Below are positions 16,334 through 19,865 of a DNA stretch of 19,865 nt, one piece after another. This DNA is from an uncultured Neomegalonema sp. (lineage in GTDB: Bacteria; Pseudomonadota; Alphaproteobacteria; Rhodobacterales; Rhodobacteraceae). The stretch covers positions 1 through 19,865 of the forward strand of contig CALGNW010000149.1 in the NCBI GenBank assembly GCA_937958345.1, in the 5' to 3' direction. The translations under genes and the position numbers were made by a program. Within the stretch, counting starts at the first letter, position 1; the number at the start of each line of letters is the position of its first letter. The notes under the pieces were generated by a model. It saw only the letters and a list, made by a program, of their open reading frames with translations, was not told the DNA's origin and made no database searches.

Positions 16334-16364
16334 CAAGGCCCCCCGCGACGCTTTTTTTGAACGA

Positions 16365-17141
16365 TCAGGCCGTTTTCTCCAACGCACCGAACCGCCTGTC
16401 ACGGTTGTTATAGGCAATTACCGCCTGTCGCAACGACGTCTGATCAAAGTCGGGCCAGTGCTTATCTACGAACAAGAATTCCGTGTAAGCTGCTTGCCAG
16501 AGTAGAAAATTTGAAAGGCGCTGCTCGCCGCTTGTTCTCAAGATCAGGTCAGGATCAGGGATGCCCGAGGTTGTCAGTTCTGCACTGATCGCTTCCTCGG
16601 TGACTTCATCGCTCGTCATCTCGCCCGCTGCGACCCGCTCTGAAAGACGTGCCGCAGCGCGAACGATTTCGGCGCGTGAACCGTAATTCAACGCAACAAC
16701 CAATGTCATTGCGGCCCCGTCGGATGTAAGTTCTTCCGCCTCAACCATCAGTTTTTGGATATCTTCCGGCATTTCCGAGGGATCGCCGATAAATCTGATA
16801 CGAACGCCCTCAGCGACGAGCGTCTTGCATTCACGGCGCATATAGAACCGGAAAAGATCCATAAGCCCATGAACCTCTTCGCGCGGGCGCAGCCAATTCT
16901 CGGTCGAAAAGGCAAAGAGTGTCAGGTATTTTATACCCAGTGCCTTAGCCTCACGCGTGACCTTCCGAACAGAGTTCAGGCCGCGCTTATGCCCTGCAAT
17001 TCTTGGTAAACCACGCCTTGTCGCCCAGCGACCGTTACCGTCCATGATGATGGCAATGTGCTGAGGCGGTGTAAGATCCTCAGCCCCCTCGGGAATACCT
17101 TCGGCAGAAGTTGCTTTCTCTTTCGAGGTAAATCCCAGCAT
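16365..17141 (-). CDS. uppS: Undecaprenyl diphosphate synthase (cis-prenyltransferase)
   Basis: Adds isopentenyl units to farnesyl diphosphate to make the C55 lipid carrier for peptidoglycan and surface polysaccharides. The 258-residue protein shows the pyrophosphate-binding IIMDGNGRWA with catalytic Asp34, the GHKRG motif, LTLFAFSTENW, and the C-terminal PDPDLILRTSGEQRLSNFLLWQ with Arg and Ser residues of the IPP site. The start at 17141 lacks a strong Shine-Dalgarno, but the N-terminus is consistent with the family. It follows frr by 77 nt, a gap containing a hairpin and a short direct repeat, and precedes cdsA. Confidence 0.96.
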   Translation of the reverse strand: MLGFTSKEKATSAEGIPEGAEDLTPPQHIAIIMDGNGRWATRRGLPRIAGHKRGLNSVRKVTREAKALGIKYLTLFAFSTENWLRPREEVHGLMDLFRFYMRRECKTLVAEGVRIRFIGDPSEMPEDIQKLMVEAEELTSDGAAMTLVVALNYGSRAEIVRAAARLSERVAAGEMTSDEVTEEAISAELTTSGIPDPDLILRTSGEQRLSNFLLWQAAYTEFLFVDKHWPDFDQTSLRQAVIAYNNRDRRFGALEKTA

Positions 17142-17167
17142 GGCTCACTTTCAAATTATGCAGACCC

Positions 17168-17213
17168 GCGGACAGCATCCGCTCGCAGCCCGCACAAGAA
17201 AGTGCGGACAGCA
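17168..17213 (-). repeat. Hairpin and 10-bp direct repeat in the frr-uppS gap
   Basis: CCGCAC (17190-17195) and GTGCGG (17202-17207) form a perfect 6-bp stem with a 6-nt loop. The 10-mer GCGGACAGCA occurs at 17168-17177 and again at 17204-17213. There is no T run on the minus strand, so it is not an obvious terminator. It may be an mRNA structure or processing site. Confidence 0.4.
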
Positions 17214-17218
17214 CGAGC

Positions 17219-17785
17219 TTAAACCTGCATTATTTCTTCTTCTTTACCTGCCTGCGCTTCATCAATGCGCACGATAAATTTGTCGGTCATTTCTTGTATT
17301 TCGTCGCCGTACAGTTTTTGATCATCTTCAGATAAGTTATTATCAATCTTACCTTTTTTGATCTGATCCATCCCGTCCTTGCGGACATTTCGAACAGAAA
17401 TTTTTGCGGATTCGGCATACTTACCGGCAAGTTTAGCCAATTCGCGGCGACGCTCTTCATTCAGTTCCGGGATCGGAAGCCGAATGAGTGTGCCATCGAC
17501 TTGCGGATTCACACCCAAGCCTGAATCGACAATTGCTTTTTCGGCAGACTTTACGAGACCTTTGTCCCAAACGCTGACTGTGACCATCCGCGGTTCTGGA
17601 ACGTTAACTGTTCCTATCTGGTTGAGAGGTGTCATCGCCCCGTACGCCTCGACCATAACGGGATCAAGCATACTGGCAGAAGCACGTCCCGTCCGAAGGC
17701 TGGCGAATTCGTGCTTCAACGACGTGATAGCACCCTCCATCCGGCGGCTAAGGTCGTCCAAATCAAGATCAAAATCGTCGCTCAT
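17219..17785 (-). CDS. frr: Ribosome recycling factor
   Basis: Works with EF-G and IF3 to split post-termination ribosomes. The 188-residue protein has the normal length and family blocks: SLRTGRASASMLDPVMVEAYG, IGTVNVPEPR, IVDSGLGVNPQVDG, IRLPIPELNEERRREL and the RNVRKDG segment. An in-frame TTG at 17788 precedes ATG 17785; AGGG lies five bases before the ATG, so the ATG (MSDDFDLD) is chosen. It follows pyrH by 56 nt, the standard pyrH-frr order. Confidence 0.97.
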   Translation of the reverse strand: MSDDFDLDLDDLSRRMEGAITSLKHEFASLRTGRASASMLDPVMVEAYGAMTPLNQIGTVNVPEPRMVTVSVWDKGLVKSAEKAIVDSGLGVNPQVDGTLIRLPIPELNEERRRELAKLAGKYAESAKISVRNVRKDGMDQIKKGKIDNNLSEDDQKLYGDEIQEMTDKFIVRIDEAQAGKEEEIMQV

Positions 17786-17841
17786 CAAAGCCCTACAGTT
17801 CGCTATGCGCCCATTGTCTCAGCTGGACAGAATGACGCAGA

Positions 17842-18588
17842 TCAAGTTTCATTTACAATGGTAAATTTTCCGTTCCCAGACAAGACCGAAGCGAAACCGC
17901 CTGCCTTGTGTAGATCGAATACGACGACAGGAAGGCGGTTGTCGCGCGCAAGAGCTATTGCCGACGCATCCATTACATTCAGATTGTCGGCTAGTACCTT
18001 TTGATAACTCACCGTCTCAAAACGCTTTGCATCCGGGTTGCTGCGCGGATCGGAATCATAGACTCCGTCCACCTGCGTACCCTTAAGCAAAGCATCGCAG
18101 CCCATTTCGACGGCACGCAACGCAGCCGCGGTATCGGTTGTAAAAAAGGGATTGCCGGTTCCCGCGGCAAAAATAGCAATGCGCCCTTCTTCAAGGTGGC
18201 GAACGCCTTTGCGCCTAATATACGGCTCACAAACCGCCTGCATCGGAATTGCAGACATAACGCGGGTATCAACGCCCTGCCGTTCGAGCGCATTTTGCAT
18301 CGCAAGCGCGTTCATAACGGTCGCGAGCATGCCCATATAGTCGGCGCTTGCGCGCTCCATTCCACCGGCTGCTGCCGAAAGGCCACGGAATATATTTCCG
18401 CCCCCGATGACCAGCCCGATCTCCACGCCGCCTTTTTGAACCGCTGCAATTTCAGCCGCGATGCGGTCAACAGTAGGAGGGTGTATCCCATAGCCCTGAT
18501 CACCCATCAGAGCCTCGCCCGAGACTTTAAGAAGGACCCGTTTCCAGGGTTCGGTAGAGTCCGATGCCGATGCTGGTGTTGCGGACAT
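17842..18588 (-). CDS. pyrH: Uridylate (UMP) kinase, hexameric bacterial type
   Basis: Phosphorylates UMP to UDP, an essential pyrimidine step; amino-acid-kinase family. The 248-residue protein has RVLLKVSGEALMG near 18-29, GGGNIFRG at 62-69 and TGNPFFTTD at 144-152, all characteristic of bacterial PyrH. A TTG could start the frame at 18603, but ATG 18588 (MSATPASASD) lies eight bases after GGAGG and is preferred. It is the first gene of the minus-strand cluster; its promoter should lie in the 155-bp divergent gap to the sulfur transporter. A 22-bp near-palindrome (18645-18666) lies about 57 bp upstream of the start. Confidence 0.97.
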   Translation of the reverse strand: MSATPASASDSTEPWKRVLLKVSGEALMGDQGYGIHPPTVDRIAAEIAAVQKGGVEIGLVIGGGNIFRGLSAAAGGMERASADYMGMLATVMNALAMQNALERQGVDTRVMSAIPMQAVCEPYIRRKGVRHLEEGRIAIFAAGTGNPFFTTDTAAALRAVEMGCDALLKGTQVDGVYDSDPRSNPDAKRFETVSYQKVLADNLNVMDASAIALARDNRLPVVVFDLHKAGGFASVLSGNGKFTIVNET

Positions 18589-18644
18589 GACGATCGCCTC
18601 CAAACCTGAACAAACTGCGGCGGAAGATGGTCTATCGTCCCATC

Positions 18645-18666
18645 GAGCGCAAGGGGCCTTCCGCTC
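18645..18666. repeat. 22-bp near-perfect palindrome upstream of pyrH
   Basis: Arms GAGCG-C-AAGG and CCTT-C-CGCTC are separated by GG, with a single internal C:C mismatch. It lies in the divergent gap between pyrH and the YeeE/YedE-type genes. It may be an operator or a hairpin in the pyrH leader. No T run follows it in the pyrH direction, so it is not a simple terminator there. Confidence 0.5.
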
Positions 18667-18679
18667 GCATTTTCAGCTA

Positions 18680-18709
18680 TTAACATTCATATTTAGCGAT
18701 ATATATAAA
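18680..18709 (+). promoter_or_regulatory. Candidate promoter for the sulfur-transporter pair
   Basis: TTAACA (18680-18685) resembles a -35, and the AT-rich stretch holds -10 candidates TATATA (18702-18707, 16-bp spacer) or TATAAA (18704-18709, 18-bp spacer). The start codon is 34-40 bp downstream. Related transporters elsewhere are controlled by ArsR-family sulfide sensors binding AT-rich sites over the -10; no such regulator is visible here. Confidence 0.35.
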
Positions 18710-18743
18710 GCTGGATGAGCAGGCTATTTGTAAAGAGGATATG

Positions 18744-19181
18744 ATGGAATTTATCTTAGGCGACGCGATAAAAGGCCTCGTGGGCGGTCTGCTGATCGGG
18801 TGCTCCGCAGCAATTTTGCTGCTCGCCAATGGCCGCATCGCCGGTATCAGCGGTATCGCCGGAGCATTGATTACAAAAAGCGCAACGAAGCTACGATTTG
18901 AAAATCTCGCCTTCGTGCTGGGCCTGATTACAGCCCCCCTCGCCTATTCCGTACTTATTGAGCAACCTGAAATCGGTGTCTCCACAAATCCGATAATGCT
19001 TGTCTTTGCAGGATTATGCGTCGGTCTAGGAACGAGGCTTGGCAGCGGATGCACCAGCGGTCATGGCGTCTGCGGTCTTTCAAGGTTTTCGCCGCGCTCT
19101 CTAGCATCGGTTCTGACCTTTGTCGGCACGGCGATGCTGGTAGCCAGCGGTGTCCGCATGATCACCGGCGCTCCTGTATGA
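18744..19181 (+). CDS. YeeE/YedE-family sulfur-compound transporter, N-terminal half (PmpA/TsuA-like)
   Basis: Small inner-membrane protein of the YeeE/YedE (TsuA-like) family, which imports thiosulfate or related sulfur species. The 145-residue protein has four or five hydrophobic segments and the family signature GTRLGSGCTSGHGVCGLSRFS, with Cys103 and Cys110. Single-chain members combine two such halves; here the second half is the next gene, as in the PmpA/PmpB pairs. Two in-frame ATGs lie at 18741 and 18744. GAGG (18735-18738) is only two bases from the first but five from the second, so 18744 is chosen. It diverges from pyrH and overlaps the next gene by ATGA. The exact substrate is inferred from the family. 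Confidence 0.85.
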   Translation: MEFILGDAIKGLVGGLLIGCSAAILLLANGRIAGISGIAGALITKSATKLRFENLAFVLGLITAPLAYSVLIEQPEIGVSTNPIMLVFAGLCVGLGTRLGSGCTSGHGVCGLSRFSPRSLASVLTFVGTAMLVASGVRMITGAPV

Positions 19182-19594
19182 GACGTCTCATCGCAGGTAT
19201 CGCCGGTGCCGTTTTCGGTTTCGGACTTGTGCTCTCAGATATGATTGATCCGGATAGAGTGCTGGCGTTTTTGACATTGAACAGCGGCAAATGGGACCCG
19301 ACGCTCGCCTTCGTGATGGGAGGAGCGATACTTCCAATGCTTCTCGCATGGCGTATTTCCGCGCAACGCGAGCAACCGTTTCTCGGCGGCGAGTTTCCGC
19401 CAAGACCGACAGGCGGCCCCGACCGCAAGCTGATGGCCGGAGCAATCCTGTTCGGAATTGGGTGGGGCGTGATCGGTCTTTGCCCTGGCCCGGCACTCGC
19501 AGGGCTGCTTATAGGCGGCTGGCCAGTTGCGTTATTCGTTGCTGCCGCCTTTGGGGGAATGGCGCTTTATCAGTATCAGTTTACGCGGGCCTGA
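19178..19594 (+). CDS. YeeE/YedE-type transporter, C-terminal half (DUF6691/PmpB-like)
   Basis: Membrane partner of the preceding gene. The 138-residue protein has about four hydrophobic segments and two family blocks: FGFGLVLSDMIDPDRVLAFL (13-32) and GWGVIGLCPGPALAGLLIGG, with Cys102 in the CPGP motif. This Cys corresponds in position to the conserved C-terminal-half Cys of single-chain TsuA proteins, so the two polypeptides together would supply the three functional Cys. The frame is open further upstream, but ATG 19178 overlaps the previous stop as ATGA, the classic coupled arrangement, and starts the membrane domain. Its stop overlaps the end of the convergent membrane-protein gene by 14 nt. 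Neither a BigR-like regulator nor a persulfide dioxygenase, often found with such pairs, is in view. Confidence 0.85.
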   Translation: MRRLIAGIAGAVFGFGLVLSDMIDPDRVLAFLTLNSGKWDPTLAFVMGGAILPMLLAWRISAQREQPFLGGEFPPRPTGGPDRKLMAGAILFGIGWGVIGLCPGPALAGLLIGGWPVALFVAAAFGGMALYQYQFTRA

Positions 19595-19865
19595 GTGGTC
19601 GCCTGCCGCGGGCGTTTTGTTTCGCGTCAGGCCTTCGGTCTCGCTTTCCTGCACCGCGCCCATTGACAATGCGGCGCGGTGGGACGCCGTCAAGCTGCTC
19701 TTTAACAAGCCGGGATGTGACGACCACAACGCAGACAAGAATGTAATAGCCGTCGTAATATGCGAACGAGAGGAGCGCGCTGCCTATCGCATATCCGATC
19801 AGTGATACCTGAATCATCTTCATCAGATCATGCGCCCACAACAGTTCGAGTTTATTACGGGTCCT
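19581..19865 (-). CDS. C-terminal fragment of a membrane protein, possibly an O-antigen/O-glycosylation ligase
   Basis: The frame is open from the right window edge to TAA at 19581-19583, so only about 94 C-terminal residues are visible and the start lies outside. The visible part reads KLELLWAHDLMKMIQVSLIG, then hydrophobic YAIGSALLSFAYYDGYYILVCVVVVTSRLV, then an Arg-rich cytoplasmic-looking tail. From memory this resembles the end of O-antigen-ligase-like proteins, in particular the exosortase A-associated O-glycosylation ligase family. That call is tentative; a different polytopic membrane protein is possible. It converges on the YeeE/YedE-type pair with a 14-nt overlap. Confidence 0.45.
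   Translation of the reverse strand, partial: RTRNKLELLWAHDLMKMIQVSLIGYAIGSALLSFAYYDGYYILVCVVVVTSRLVKEQLDGVPPRRIVNGRGAGKRDRRPDAKQNARGRRPLRPA

Noticed and set aside
18001..18609. Plus-strand open frame of about 200 codons
   Set aside because: Antisense to pyrH, which is certain from its motifs. No ribosome binding site or family match for the antisense frame.
1..19865. CRISPR arrays, insertion sequences, prophage genes, tRNA or rRNA genes
   Set aside because: No spaced repeat array, transposase motif, terminal inverted repeat pair or tRNA-like fold was seen; nearly all sequence is accounted for by conserved core genes.

Overview
The window is a chromosomal housekeeping and envelope-biogenesis segment from an alphaproteobacterium. 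The evidence is a LexA-type repressor with GTTC-N7-GTTC SOS boxes (the alphaproteobacterial operator), an alphaproteobacterial-style ComEC, LpxI instead of LpxH, and the gene order lexA-comEC-gltX-gltA next to pyrH-frr-uppS-cdsA-dxr-rseP-bamA-ompH-fabZ-lpxA-lpxI-lpxB. From memory this order, with no lpxD between ompH and fabZ, resembles Rhodobacterales and relatives, but sequence alone does not fix the order. No insertion sequence, phage gene, CRISPR array, tRNA or rRNA gene was seen.

Layout. Positions 1-715 hold the 3' part of kdsA (+). Positions 716-884 are the lexA control region: a TTGACA-N17-TAGAAC promoter, one SOS box just upstream of the -35 and a second, oppositely oriented, over the -10. 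lexA (885-1589, +) converges on comEC (1583-3649, -), which diverges from gltX (3706-5142, +). gltA (5220-6518, +) follows and converges on the long minus-strand cluster. That cluster runs from pyrH (18588) down to lpxB (6515): pyrH, frr, uppS, cdsA, dxr, rseP, bamA, ompH, fabZ, lpxA, lpxI, lpxB, twelve genes in about 12 kb, often overlapping or nearly touching. At the right end are a divergent two-gene YeeE/YedE-type sulfur transporter (18744-19594, +) and the C-terminal fragment of a membrane protein (19581-19865, -) that may be an O-antigen or O-glycosylation ligase-like protein.

How the genes work together. kdsA (Kdo synthesis) and lpxA/lpxI/lpxB (lipid A) build the LPS anchor. fabZ feeds hydroxyacyl/enoyl-ACP metabolism at the lpxA branch point. 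bamA and ompH/skp fold outer-membrane proteins, and rseP is the site-2 protease linked to envelope stress signalling. dxr, uppS and cdsA supply isoprenoid precursors, the undecaprenyl carrier and CDP-diacylglycerol. pyrH and frr are the usual nucleotide and translation leaders of this cluster.

No new multi-gene system is evident; this is largely a conserved core region. Points worth a second look are the paired SOS boxes at lexA, the ompH start buried inside the bamA 3' end, an intrinsic-terminator structure for gltA embedded antisense in lpxB, the missing lpxD with a nested inverted repeat in its expected place, several palindromes in short intergenic gaps, and three convergent gene pairs that all overlap at their stop codons.
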